Below, piece by piece: positions 22,564-31,863 of a DNA stretch of 35,477 bases. Each line of letters begins with the position of its first letter. The first letter of the stretch is position 1. The notes beneath the pieces were generated by a model, which was given only the letters and a program-made list of their open reading frames with translations, was not told the DNA's origin and made no database searches. The DNA is from Opitutaceae bacterium (GTDB lineage: Bacteria > Verrucomicrobiota > Verrucomicrobiia > Opitutales > Opitutaceae). The position numbers and the translations under genes were made by a program. The stretch lies in contig PLTZ01000002.1 in the NCBI GenBank assembly GCA_003164715.1, forward strand, positions 1 to 35,477, in the 5' to 3' direction.

Positions 22564-25503
22564 TCACCTACCAAGGAGTTTGTCAAACAAACCGCCCCCC
22601 TTTTTTAGCGACGCTTGGAGGAGGGTCTCCCTCCATTGGCTCGGGTCGATGGCGCGCAGCGAGCCCCCAAGGTGGACCGGCTGGTTGAGCGGCCGGTACC
22701 CGAGATCGTCCTGGCCGTCCTTCAGGAGCCCGACCAGGTCCAGGGCCTTGGCGACGTGCGCGCGGGCGCCCATCTCCAGGTCCACGGAAAGCGCCTGGTC
22801 CGGGACCGCGGTGCCCTCGGCGTAGGCGATCCTGCCCTTGCCCGCCAGGCGCTCCTCCGGGGCGATCAGGGTGATCTCCGTGAGGCGGATGTCCATGTCG
22901 GGGCCGCGCTCCGCCGAGACGCCCATCTGGTCGTAGCGGATCTCGGAGAGCTCCTTCGCGGACTCGACAAGCGCCGTGGCGAGGTTCTCGGACTTCTTCC
23001 CGAAGAGCGAGGTGACCGAGTCGAGCGCGCCGACCAGCTTTGACGGCGCCTGCCTGATCGACTCGACGATGTCCGTCTGCAGCGCCCGGAACCTTCCGTC
23101 CTTGCTCACGAGCTTCAGGTCGCCCTGCGCCCCGCCCAGGAGCTCGCCGAGCCCCGCGCCGCTTGCCGTGAAGTGGGCCGCGACGTCGAAGCGGCCCTCG
23201 ACCGCAGGGGGCCTGTCGGGGCTGATCGCCCGGAAGAGCGGCGCGGAATCCACGTTGTCCAGGGCCACCACGGCCCGAAGCGCGTAGGGCCGGCCGGCGT
23301 CGCCCGCGAAGGCGAGCGTGGCCTCGAACCGCGAGGCGCCGCCGTCCCCGAAGCTCGCCGACCCGGCCTCCACGGAGAGCGAGGACTCGTCGAGCAGGAG
23401 CGTCCCGCGGAGGTCGCGCAGGTCGAATGCGTCAAGCGACAGCTCCTCGAGCTTGACCGAGATCCGGCCCCGGACAGCCGGCCAGAACGGGGCGGCCGGC
23501 AGCGGCCGCGCGGGGTCCGCCGCCGCGCCCACGCCCGCGTCGCCGCGGCAGAAGAGGGCACCGAGCGCGGGTAGGTCCGCCGGCACGAACCGCGTGCCCC
23601 CGAGAGTCGCCTCCAGGTACCGGCCCTTGGCATCCGTCGCCACGGTGCCGGTGAGCGCCAAGTCCGCCGCCCGCGTACCATAGTCCAGGTGGATCGGCGC
23701 GCCGAACCTCACCTTCCCGTCCGCCTCAAAGTCGGCCCGGATCTCCGACGTCACGACCGGCAGCGCCGCGTCGGATCCCGCCGCGGGCGCGAGGCCCGTG
23801 AGCTCAAGCTTGACGCGGACCTCGAGTGTCGAGCCAAGGCTCGCCTCGAAGCTGCCGCTCGCGTCGCCCCCGGTGAGCCTCGGGAGCGCGGCGGCCCCCG
23901 GCTGGGACAGGAGGGCCGGCAGCGAGGCGCTCCAGGATCCCGCGGCCTTTACCGCCCGGTCGGGCCCGGCGAGGCGCCCGAACCTTGCCTCAAGGGAGGC
24001 GATCCTCACGCCCCCGCTCCTCACCTCGAGCGGCGCCAACTGGAACTGCCAACCCTGCGGCGCATAGTCCGCCAGCACGAACGCAGAGAGGTCGAGACCT
24101 GTCGCCAGCGGGCCGCCCGGAGACGAGAGCGCCACGCCCGCGCAGCGCAGCGGCACCTTTGTCCTGAGGACGAGGCGGCCGTCCTCGGCACGCATCACGA
24201 ACTCCCCCTGCGCGCCGCCGCCGCCCAGTTCGAGCCGGGGCAGCGCGCCCTTGAGCCACTCGAGGGGCACCCCCTTAAGGAGAATGCCGACAAGGTCCGC
24301 CGAGGGGTCCGCGACCTTGAGCTCGCCGGACTCCGGGTTGAACTCGAACGGCTGGAGCGCCCGCACCGACAAAACCGGCGCGGCGCCCGCCAGGCTCGTC
24401 TCAAGGCGGGCCACCCGCAGCGACTTGCCGAGTCGGGCGACGTCAAAGTCGGCGACGAGCTCGACGCGGCCGAGGGCGCCGAGCCCCCGGGCGACGACGC
24501 CCAGCCTGTCGGCGGCGGCCCTGAGCTTGCCGGACGCGCGGACGTCGCCCGTGGAGGGGTCCACCTCGTAGGCGCCCTCCCCGGCCGCGTAGAAGGCGGG
24601 CAGGCTGCGCCCGAGGGCGAACGGAGCCAGGTCAGTGTCCCTCAGGTTCAGCTGCCAGGACCCCGCCATCTTGAGCGAGCCGTCCGGGCTTGCCGCGTCG
24701 AATTGCGCGATGGTCTCGGCTCCCCGGATGAGCGACACCGAGTAGGACGCCCGGCCGGCGTCCCGTGCGACCCAGGCCGCGCAGGCGAGGCCTATCCCCC
24801 CGGGGAACTTCGGCCCGCTGGCCTTGGCCTGCGCCTTCAGGTCGGCCCGGGTGATCGTGCCCGAGGCCCCCATGTTCGCCGTCAGCGTCGCCTCCACCTC
24901 CACCGAGGAGACCGCGGCCAAGGGATCGCTCACGAGGGAGGTCGCCCTGCAGAGGAAGCGGCCCTCGCGGCCCTGCCCGAAGCCGCCCCCCGTGATGACG
25001 ACGTGCGCGGTCCCCGCGGGCCGCCCCTGCTCGTCCGGGAAGATGACGGTGCCGTCGAGCTCGACCCCGTCGAGCGCCAGGTCCGCGCGCGTGTTGAAGG
25101 CCGAGAGGGCGGCGGCGGCGGCGCGGGCGAACCAGGGGTGTCCGGCCCCGGAGGGGCCCGCTCCGGGAGCCCGCGGGCCCGTGAGGTCAAGCGTCCAGCC
25201 GGTCGCCGAGAGGCCCGTGAAGCGGTAGCCCCGCCCGAGGAGCGCCGGGATGACCGCAAGGCGCGCCTGCGCCGAGGGAACGACAAGGACGCCCTCGTCG
25301 ACCTCCACGCGCATCCCACGCAGCGAGGCCCGGGTCACCCCGACCTCGAGTTGGTCGATGGAGGTCACCGGCCCGTTGCCCTTGGCGATGGCCGATCGCG
25401 CCGCCCACGTCTGCACGGAGGGGCTCAGGGCCACGGCGGCCGCGAGCGCGAGCGCGCCGGCGGACACGCCGGCCAGGATGAGGAAGATGCGCTTGGCGCT
25501 CAT
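22564..25503 (-). CDS. Large AsmA-like envelope protein
   Basis: The 979-residue protein starts with a membrane anchor or uncleaved signal (about residues 5-27) and is otherwise a long, beta-rich periplasmic chain. The C-terminal part (LGELLGGAQGDLKLVSKDG, then GKGRIAYAEGTAVPDQALSVDLEMGA) resembles AsmA/TamB-type proteins, which bridge the envelope and move or control phospholipids. The match is to general character rather than to a specific family. It lies between an efflux operon and the lipid-recycling aas gene, which suits an envelope-lipid role. The gap to the channel gene upstream is 51 bp. Confidence 0.72.
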   Translation of the reverse strand: MSAKRIFLILAGVSAGALALAAAVALSPSVQTWAARSAIAKGNGPVTSIDQLEVGVTRASLRGMRVEVDEGVLVVPSAQARLAVIPALLGRGYRFTGLSATGWTLDLTGPRAPGAGPSGAGHPWFARAAAAALSAFNTRADLALDGVELDGTVIFPDEQGRPAGTAHVVITGGGFGQGREGRFLCRATSLVSDPLAAVSSVEVEATLTANMGASGTITRADLKAQAKASGPKFPGGIGLACAAWVARDAGRASYSVSLIRGAETIAQFDAASPDGSLKMAGSWQLNLRDTDLAPFALGRSLPAFYAAGEGAYEVDPSTGDVRASGKLRAAADRLGVVARGLGALGRVELVADFDVARLGKSLRVARLETSLAGAAPVLSVRALQPFEFNPESGELKVADPSADLVGILLKGVPLEWLKGALPRLELGGGGAQGEFVMRAEDGRLVLRTKVPLRCAGVALSSPGGPLATGLDLSAFVLADYAPQGWQFQLAPLEVRSGGVRIASLEARFGRLAGPDRAVKAAGSWSASLPALLSQPGAAALPRLTGGDASGSFEASLGSTLEVRVKLELTGLAPAAGSDAALPVVTSEIRADFEADGKVRFGAPIHLDYGTRAADLALTGTVATDAKGRYLEATLGGTRFVPADLPALGALFCRGDAGVGAAADPARPLPAAPFWPAVRGRISVKLEELSLDAFDLRDLRGTLLLDESSLSVEAGSASFGDGGASRFEATLAFAGDAGRPYALRAVVALDNVDSAPLFRAISPDRPPAVEGRFDVAAHFTASGAGLGELLGGAQGDLKLVSKDGRFRALQTDIVESIRQAPSKLVGALDSVTSLFGKKSENLATALVESAKELSEIRYDQMGVSAERGPDMDIRLTEITLIAPEERLAGKGRIAYAEGTAVPDQALSVDLEMGARAHVAKALDLVGLLKDGQDDLGYRPLNQPVHLGGSLRAIDPSQWRETLLQASLKKGGGLFDKLLGR

Positions 25504-25554
25504 GGCTCGCGATCGCGCGGGCTATTATCCCGCCGGTTAAGGCCCGCGACCCTC

Positions 25555-26877
25555 CTAGGGCATCACGAGGGCATCGGAGAGTCCGACGGCCTTTCTTACG
25601 TTGGCGACGGCAACGAGGTAGTTGTAGTTGGCCGTGAGCTGGTCTGTCTTCGCCTGTTCCAGCGAGACCTCCGAGGTGAGGACGTCGAGCTGCGTGGCCG
25701 ATCCGGCGTGGAATTTCGCCTCGGCGAGGCGCAGCGCCTCCGCCGCCTGGTCGATCACCTTGGCCGAGGCCGCGACGAGCTCCCCGGCCTCCTGGAGGGA
25801 GGACAGGGACTGGCGCACCTCGACGTCGATCTCCAGCTCCTCGGAGGCCCTGGCGAGACGGGCCTGCTCCACCTGCGACTTCGCCTGGCGCACCTTGCCC
25901 TGCGTCGCCCGCCCGTCGAAGATCGCCCACGTAGACTGGAGCCCGTAGGTCCAGCCGTTGGCGGACACGCTTCCCCCGACCGGGGACACGAAGCTGAAGC
26001 CGTCCCACTGGTAGGAGCCGAACGCCTGGACGCTGGGGTAGTAGTTCGCGCGCGCGGTCTTCACGGACTCCTCGCTCGCGGCCTGCGCCTTGTCGAGCTT
26101 CCTCAACTCGGGCCGGTGCTCGTGGGCGGACGCGATCGCCGTGTCGGGGTCGTAGTTCTCCTGCGCGAAGGTCAGGCTGCCGGCGACCTCGGGAAACACC
26201 CCGGCGCTCGTGGCGCCGAGGGACTGGCGCAGCTGCTCCACCGCGACGCGGTAGGCGTTGCGCGCCGTGATCAGGTTCGGCTGGGCGTTCGCGAGGTACA
26301 CCTTCGCGCGCAGGACCTCGAAGTTCGAGACCGTTCCCGACTCGAACTGGTTCTTGGTGTCCTCAAGCTGGTGCTCGTAGAGGCGCACGTTCTCCTCCTC
26401 CACCTTTATCTTGTCCCGGGCGAGGAGCACGTTGTAGAACTTCGTGCGCACGTCGAGGAGCGCCGTGTCGATGGCCGTCTGCAGGTCGAAGGCCGCCGCG
26501 TCGCGCGAGAGCTTCGCGCCCTTGATGGACGACACCACGCCGCCGCCGGCGAAGAGGGTCTGCGTCGCCTTCAGCTCGACGGCCCAGAGGCTGCTCGACG
26601 GTGGGTAGACCTGCGAGATCGCGGCCGCGTTGCGCTCGTACTGCCCCTGGGCGGAGAGGTTCGGGATCTGCTGGCTGCGGACCTGGATGATGACCCCCTC
26701 CTGGAGCCGGATCGCCTCGCGCGCCTGCAGGATCGCGAAGTTGTGGTCGAGGGCATAGCCGATGGCCCCCTTCAGGTCCAGCGGCGAGGGCAGCTCGGCG
26801 GGGGCTTGCGTCGGCGAGCCGAGGGCCGAGGCCCATGCCATGAGGAGCGAGGCGGATACTAGGATGGGATGTTTCAT
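25555..26877 (-). CDS. TolC-family outer membrane efflux channel
   Basis: The 440-residue protein has a cleavable signal peptide (about 1-20, ending near ASALGSP) and two related OEP repeats, with the family-typical AIGYALDHNFAILQAREAI start and long helical stretches such as RLAEAKFHAGSATQLDVLTSE. It should form the trimeric outer-membrane duct for the RND pump encoded just before it. Its ATG overlaps the RND stop codon (ATGA). Confidence 0.92.
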   Translation of the reverse strand: MKHPILVSASLLMAWASALGSPTQAPAELPSPLDLKGAIGYALDHNFAILQAREAIRLQEGVIIQVRSQQIPNLSAQGQYERNAAAISQVYPPSSSLWAVELKATQTLFAGGGVVSSIKGAKLSRDAAAFDLQTAIDTALLDVRTKFYNVLLARDKIKVEEENVRLYEHQLEDTKNQFESGTVSNFEVLRAKVYLANAQPNLITARNAYRVAVEQLRQSLGATSAGVFPEVAGSLTFAQENYDPDTAIASAHEHRPELRKLDKAQAASEESVKTARANYYPSVQAFGSYQWDGFSFVSPVGGSVSANGWTYGLQSTWAIFDGRATQGKVRQAKSQVEQARLARASEELEIDVEVRQSLSSLQEAGELVAASAKVIDQAAEALRLAEAKFHAGSATQLDVLTSEVSLEQAKTDQLTANYNYLVAVANVRKAVGLSDALVMP

Positions 26878-29800
26878 GCGTGCGCCGTGGTGAGAGTGCC
26901 CTCGGGTGCCCGGATGGCCGCCTCCCTCGCCCGGTCCCGAGAATGGTCCTTGGCGATGAGCATGTAGATGGCCGGCATCACGAACAGCGTGAAGAAGGTC
27001 CCGATCGACAGGCCGCCCACGAGGACGAGGCCGATCGAGTTCCTTGCCGCAGCGCCCGCCCCCGTCACGAGCGTCAGGGGGAAGTGCCCGGCCACGGTCG
27101 CCACGGTGGTCATCAGGATCGGCCTGAGGCGCGTGAGCGCCGCGTCATGGACGGCCTCGAGCTTCGGCTTGCCCGCGAGCTGGAGCTTGTTCGCAAACTC
27201 CACGATCAGGATGCCGTTCTTGGCGATCAGCCCCACCAGGGTCACCAGGCCGACCTGCGAGTAGATGTTGAACGTCGTCGTCCACCCGTCCGTGAAGAAC
27301 GGCACGTTCTGGGCCGGGAACTTGAGGAACATGAACACGGCGGACCCGAAGGCCGCCAGCGGGACGGAGCCCCCGAGGATGACGAGCGGGTCGCGGAAGC
27401 TGTTGAACTGCGCGGCGAGGACGAGGAAGATGAGCGCCACGGCGAGGCTCATGGTCGTCCAGAACTTCGCGTTGCCGCCCTCCTTGCGCAGCTGGCGCGA
27501 CTCGCCCGTGTAGTCGATCGCGTAGCCCTTCGGGAGGATCTTGGCCCCCTCGGTCTCGAACACCTTGAGGGCGTCGTCGAGAGGCAGCCCGGAGGCCCCG
27601 CTGATGGTGACGGAGTTGAGCTGCTGGAACTTGTTGAGCGAGCGCGGGATGGTCGTGTCGTTGATCCGGGCCACCGTGCTGAGCGGGATCAGGGTGCCAT
27701 TGGGCCCGGTCACGTAGATCTTCTCAAGCTGCTCCGGGTTGAGCCGGTCCACGCGCTTCACCTGCGGGATCACCTTGTAGCTGCGACCCGAGATGTTGAA
27801 CCAGTTGACGTAGTTTCCACCCATCGCCGCCGACAGGTCGTCGCCGATCTGCTGGAGATTGAGCCCCAGCGCCGCGACCTTGTCGCGGTCGAGGACCACC
27901 TCCGACTGCGGCGCGTCGTACTTCATGTCGATCTGCGTGAAGTAGAACCGCTTGGTCTCCATGGCCTTCGCCGCAAGCTGCTTGGCGAAGGACAGGATCT
28001 CCTGCGGGTCCGCGGTCGACGTGACGACGACCTCAACCGGGAACGTTCCGCCTCCGGGCAAGGCCGGCGGCTGGACGAGCTGCAGCTGCAGGCCGGGGAT
28101 CGCCGAGACCTTCGGCTGCATCTGCGCGAGCATGACCTTGATCGGCCGCTTCCTCTGTCCCCACGGCTTCGCCACGAGGCCGGCAATGGACTGACCGGGA
28201 GTCGTGAACTGGAAGCTGAAGTCGGTGTCCTTGTCCGAGAAGTACGCCTCCCTGACGGCCGTCGCGTACCTCACGTTCTGGTCCAGAGTCGAGTTCGACG
28301 CCGTGGTGCCGATCCCGAAGATGATGCCCTGGTCCTCGGCAGGCGCGAGCTCGGCCGTCGCGTGCGTGATCATGTAGACGCCCAGGACGCTGATCACGGC
28401 CCAGACCACGTACACGGTGCCCCGGTTCGCGAGCGAGAACTCGAGCATCCTCGAATATGCCCGCTTGATCCGCTCAAAGGTGTGCGTGACCAGCTTGGCG
28501 AAGCCCCGCTCGTCGTCGCCCGGCCTGAGCAGGTGGGCGCACATCATCGGGGAGAGCGTGAGGGCCACGATGCCCGAAATGACGACCGCGCCCGCGAGCG
28601 TGAACGCGAACTCCCTGAAGAGGGTGCCCGTCAGCCCGCCCTGCAGGCCGATCGGCGCATAGACCGCCGCCAGCGTGATCGTCATCGCGATGATCGGGCC
28701 CACGAGCTCGCGGGCGCCGGTCAGCGCCGCCTCGGTGGCCGTCTTGCCCATGGAGAGGTGGCGCTCGACGTTCTCCACCACCACGATCGCGTCGTCGACC
28801 ACCAGTCCCACCGACAGGACGATCGCCAGCAATGTCAGCAGGTTGATCGTGAAGCCGAACAGCTGCATCAGGAAGACGGCGCCGACCAGCGAGAGCGGTA
28901 TCGCGACGACCGGGATCAGCACCGACCGGACCGACCCGAGAAAGAGGAAGATCACGACGACGACGATCATGAGCGTGTCGCCGAGGGTGTGGAACACCTC
29001 GTGGATCGCGTCGTTGATGTACGCCGTCGCGTCGTAGGCCACCTTCGCCTGCATCCCGCCGGGGAGCTCCTTCTGGATCGAGTCCATCTCGACGCGGATC
29101 TGGCGGATGACATCGAGGGAGTTCGCCGTCGGCAGGACGAAAATCCCCATGCCCACGGCCGTCTCGCCGGAGAACCTCATGTCGGCGTCGTAGTCCTCGG
29201 CGCCGAGCTCGACATCCGCCAGGTCGCGAAGGCGCACGATCGCGTTGTTCTGCTGGCGGATGACCAGGTTCTTGAACTCCTCGACCGAGCGCAGGTCCGT
29301 GTTGGCCGTGAGCGCGACCTGGGTGAGGTTGCCCTTGGTGTTGCCGAGCGCGCTCAGGTGGTTGTTCGAGGCGAGGGCGGCGCTCACCTGGGAGGGGCTG
29401 ATGTTGAAGGCCGCCATGTGGTCGGGCTTCAGCCAGATCCTCATGGCGAACGTGCGCCCGCCGAGGATGTCCGCCCGCTGCACCCCGGGGACCGACGAGA
29501 GCCGCGGCTGGACCACGCGCACCAGGTAGTCGGTGATCTCGTTCTGGTGCAGGGTCTCGGACGCGAAGCTCAGGTAGGCCGAGGCGAACTGCGAGTCCGC
29601 CGACTGGACGTTGATGGCCGGCACCTGCGCCTCGACGGGCAGGTTGCTGCGCACCTGGTCGACCTTGGAGCTTATCTCCGAGAGCGCCTTGATGGGGTCG
29701 TAGTTCAGCTTGAGGCGGGCCGAGATGGTCGAGATGCCCTGCACGCTCGTTGACGAGAGGTAGTCGATCCCGTCCGCGGCGGCGATCGAGCGCTCGAGCG

Positions 29801-29996
29801 GCGTCGTGATGAATCCCCTCACCAGGTCCGCGCTCGCGCCGACGTAGACCGTCGTGACGGTCACGGTCGCGTTGTCGTTGCGCGGGTATTGGCGCACGTT
29901 GAGCGTCCGGTACGCCTGGAATCCGGCGATCAGGATCACCAGGTTGACCACAATCCCGAGGACCGGGCGGCGGATGAATAGATCGGTGATCTTCAT
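26874..29996 (-). CDS. RND multidrug efflux pump, HAE-1 family
   Basis: The 1040-residue inner-membrane transporter expels hydrophobic drugs or similar compounds using the proton gradient. Twelve membrane segments in two halves are expected: one after the start KITDLFIRRPVLGIVVNLV, five around residues 330-540 and six in the C-terminal half. The proton-relay residues are visible: the aspartate pair in VGLVVDDAIVVVENVERH and the lysine in GLIAKNGILIVEFANKL. ATG 29996 (MKITDLF) was chosen over an upstream in-frame start at 30047, which overlaps the end of the membrane fusion protein gene. The substrate cannot be told. Confidence 0.94.
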   Translation of the reverse strand: MKITDLFIRRPVLGIVVNLVILIAGFQAYRTLNVRQYPRNDNATVTVTTVYVGASADLVRGFITTPLERSIAAADGIDYLSSTSVQGISTISARLKLNYDPIKALSEISSKVDQVRSNLPVEAQVPAINVQSADSQFASAYLSFASETLHQNEITDYLVRVVQPRLSSVPGVQRADILGGRTFAMRIWLKPDHMAAFNISPSQVSAALASNNHLSALGNTKGNLTQVALTANTDLRSVEEFKNLVIRQQNNAIVRLRDLADVELGAEDYDADMRFSGETAVGMGIFVLPTANSLDVIRQIRVEMDSIQKELPGGMQAKVAYDATAYINDAIHEVFHTLGDTLMIVVVVIFLFLGSVRSVLIPVVAIPLSLVGAVFLMQLFGFTINLLTLLAIVLSVGLVVDDAIVVVENVERHLSMGKTATEAALTGARELVGPIIAMTITLAAVYAPIGLQGGLTGTLFREFAFTLAGAVVISGIVALTLSPMMCAHLLRPGDDERGFAKLVTHTFERIKRAYSRMLEFSLANRGTVYVVWAVISVLGVYMITHATAELAPAEDQGIIFGIGTTASNSTLDQNVRYATAVREAYFSDKDTDFSFQFTTPGQSIAGLVAKPWGQRKRPIKVMLAQMQPKVSAIPGLQLQLVQPPALPGGGTFPVEVVVTSTADPQEILSFAKQLAAKAMETKRFYFTQIDMKYDAPQSEVVLDRDKVAALGLNLQQIGDDLSAAMGGNYVNWFNISGRSYKVIPQVKRVDRLNPEQLEKIYVTGPNGTLIPLSTVARINDTTIPRSLNKFQQLNSVTISGASGLPLDDALKVFETEGAKILPKGYAIDYTGESRQLRKEGGNAKFWTTMSLAVALIFLVLAAQFNSFRDPLVILGGSVPLAAFGSAVFMFLKFPAQNVPFFTDGWTTTFNIYSQVGLVTLVGLIAKNGILIVEFANKLQLAGKPKLEAVHDAALTRLRPILMTTVATVAGHFPLTLVTGAGAAARNSIGLVLVGGLSIGTFFTLFVMPAIYMLIAKDHSRDRAREAAIRAPEGTLTTAHA

Positions 29997-30021
29997 GGGG
30001 CTACGGTGGGCTCCGCCCGGC

Positions 30022-31140
30022 TCACGAATCCCTCGGCTTCGGCTCAAGCTGCGCCGCCGGCGCCACGGCGTTGTTCACCTGTACGGCGCTCCCAGGCCGC
30101 AGGCGGAAGACGCCCGAGGTGACGATCACGTCGCCCTCCTTGAGCCCCGAGGTGACCACGACAAAGTCGCCCTTCTGGGCGCCGAGCCGCACGATCTGCT
30201 GGCGGACGACCTTCTGCTTCTCGCCGGTGTCGGGGTCCGCCTTCTCGTCGACGACGTACACCGTGTTGCCGAAGGGCGCGTAGAGGACGGAGGTCGACGG
30301 GATCGTCAGGACCTTGTTGACGATCGGCAGCTCGACCGCGACGTCGACGTACATTCCGGGGTGCAGGCGGCCCTCCGCGTTCTGCACGGTCGCCTGGACG
30401 CGCACGTTTCGGGTGGCCGCGTCGACATCGGGGTTGATCGCCGTGATCTTGCCCTCCACGGGGCCGTCCGCGATCGCGTCTCCCGAAAGCCTCACCGGCA
30501 GGCCGACGGCAAGCTGGCGCAGCTGGTCCTGCGGGACGTAGAAGTCGACGAAGATGGGATTCAGCGCCTGGAGCGACACCAGGGCGTCGCCGGCCTTCAG
30601 GTTCTGGCCCAGGTTCACCAGGCGGATCCCGAGCCGCCCGGAGAAGGGCGCCTTTATCGTCTTCTTCGCGATCGTCGCGCGGATATTGTCGGCCGCCGCC
30701 GCCGCCTGCTTCGCGTTGGCCGCGTCCGCGTCGAACTGGGACTGCGAGACCGTGGCCTTGGCGAGCAGCCCGCGGGTGCGCTCCAGGTTGACGCGGGTCA
30801 GGTCGACGTTGGCCTCCGCGGAGCGCAGCTGCGCCTCCTCGGCCGACGTGTCCTGCCTGACGAGCAGGTCGCCGGCCTTGACCGGGGTGCCGGCCTCGAA
30901 CGCGATCTCGACGATCTTGCCGTCGAGCTCGGCGGCGACGGTGACGCCCTGCACGGCCGAGAGCGACCCGACGGAGGTGAGCGCCTCCTGCCAGGTCTCC
31001 AGCTTGACCGGGGTCGTGGACACGGCCTCGAGGGGCACCACGGACTTCATGTGAATGAGCGTGTTGATCTGCAGGAACTTGATTCCCGCGATCAGCGCGA
31101 CCAGGCCCAGCAGGCCGAGGATGATGACGAATCGTTTCAT
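30022..31140 (-). CDS. RND efflux membrane fusion protein
   Basis: The 372-residue periplasmic adaptor links the RND pump to the outer-membrane channel. An N-terminal membrane anchor (about 5-22) lacks a lipobox cysteine. Next come a lipoyl/barrel-sandwich part (ELDGKIVEIAFEAGTPVKAGD), a coiled-coil hairpin (about 103-160) and beta-barrel and proximal domains ending with KEGDVIVTSGVFRLRPG. Its ATG overlaps the stop of the marR gene (ATGA); the pump gene follows after 25 bp. Confidence 0.93.
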   Translation of the reverse strand: MKRFVIILGLLGLVALIAGIKFLQINTLIHMKSVVPLEAVSTTPVKLETWQEALTSVGSLSAVQGVTVAAELDGKIVEIAFEAGTPVKAGDLLVRQDTSAEEAQLRSAEANVDLTRVNLERTRGLLAKATVSQSQFDADAANAKQAAAAADNIRATIAKKTIKAPFSGRLGIRLVNLGQNLKAGDALVSLQALNPIFVDFYVPQDQLRQLAVGLPVRLSGDAIADGPVEGKITAINPDVDAATRNVRVQATVQNAEGRLHPGMYVDVAVELPIVNKVLTIPSTSVLYAPFGNTVYVVDEKADPDTGEKQKVVRQQIVRLGAQKGDFVVVTSGLKEGDVIVTSGVFRLRPGSAVQVNNAVAPAAQLEPKPRDS

Positions 31141-31730
31141 TTGCTTGTGATGGGAGCGGCGATATCGCCGGCGGCGTGCGCGGCGCCCTCCGGCGCGGCC
31201 GAATGCACCACGATGTGCGCGGCGGACGGTATTCCGGCGACCTTGTTCAGCAGCCGCACAAGCGTCGTGCGCTCGTGCTCGGAGAGCGGGGCCATCTGCG
31301 CCGCCATCTGCTTGAAGTGCCCGGGCAGGATTTCCTGGAGGGCCGAATGCCCCTTCGGCGTCAGGTGGATAAGCATCATCCTGCGGTCGCCCGAGTCGTG
31401 CTCGCGCGTGACGAGCCCGTCACGCTCGAGCGTGTCGACCAGGCCGGTGACGGTCGCCCGCGTCACCCCCGCCTTCTCAGCGAGGTCCGCGGGGGTCTGC
31501 GGGACCGGCTTCCCGCCGATCTTGTCGTAGAGGAGCATCATCACCGTGAAGCGCCCCGGCGACATGTTGTGCTCGTTCAGGAAGACCTCGCTGCGCCGGT
31601 AGGCCTCGTCCCCGGCCCGGAGCAGGTTCAGGTACGCCTCGCACGCGGAAGGGTCCAGGTCCGGATGGAGCCGGACCGCCTCGAGGATGCATTCATAGCG
31701 TGGGAGGTCCTTGAGCATCAATAACGGCAT
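31137..31730 (-). CDS. MarR-family transcriptional regulator of the efflux operon
   Basis: The 197-residue protein has the MarR winged helix at about residues 55-140 (NMSPGRFTVMMLLYDK, TPADLAEKAGVTRATVTGLVD, wing GDRRMMLIHLTPKG). About 30 extra residues form an Ala-rich C-terminal tail. MarR dimers bind palindromes and let go when they bind small phenolic or drug-like compounds. It is the first gene of the efflux operon, with a good ribosome binding site (AGGAG), and a candidate operator lies at the promoter, so autorepression and drug induction are likely. Confidence 0.92.
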   Translation of the reverse strand: MPLLMLKDLPRYECILEAVRLHPDLDPSACEAYLNLLRAGDEAYRRSEVFLNEHNMSPGRFTVMMLLYDKIGGKPVPQTPADLAEKAGVTRATVTGLVDTLERDGLVTREHDSGDRRMMLIHLTPKGHSALQEILPGHFKQMAAQMAPLSEHERTTLVRLLNKVAGIPSAAHIVVHSAAPEGAAHAAGDIAAPITSK

Positions 31731-31772
31731 CGGTGATCTCCTGGGTGCGATTCGTGGACGAAAGTTGGATAG

Positions 31773-31815
31773 TTAGGAACCTAATCATTCTACAATCAAG
31801 TGGTAAATTCGCCAA
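31773..31815 (-). promoter_or_regulatory. marR-efflux promoter with palindromic operator
   Basis: On the minus strand a -35 box TTGGCG (31815-31810) is followed after exactly 17 bases by TAGAAT (31792-31787), a 5/6 match to the -10 consensus. Two bases further comes the palindrome TTAGG-TT-CCTAA (31784-31773), covering the expected transcription start. Its size and form match known MarR-family operators. A second, weaker -35-like TTGATT lies inside the spacer. Confidence 0.65.
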
Positions 31816-31863
31816 AAGACACCAGGATTGCGGTATCGGTCTGGGGGCACCGCCCGGGGCGTA

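Noticed and set aside
19843-22608. 921-residue plus-strand ORF opposite the amidohydrolase and aas genes
   Set aside because: Antisense shadow; the minus strand carries well-conserved enzymes throughout.
23689-29753. Two ~1000-residue plus-strand ORFs opposite the AsmA, TolC and RND genes
   Set aside because: The content (runs of Arg, His, Asp and Val) is typical of the reverse complement of GC-rich genes.
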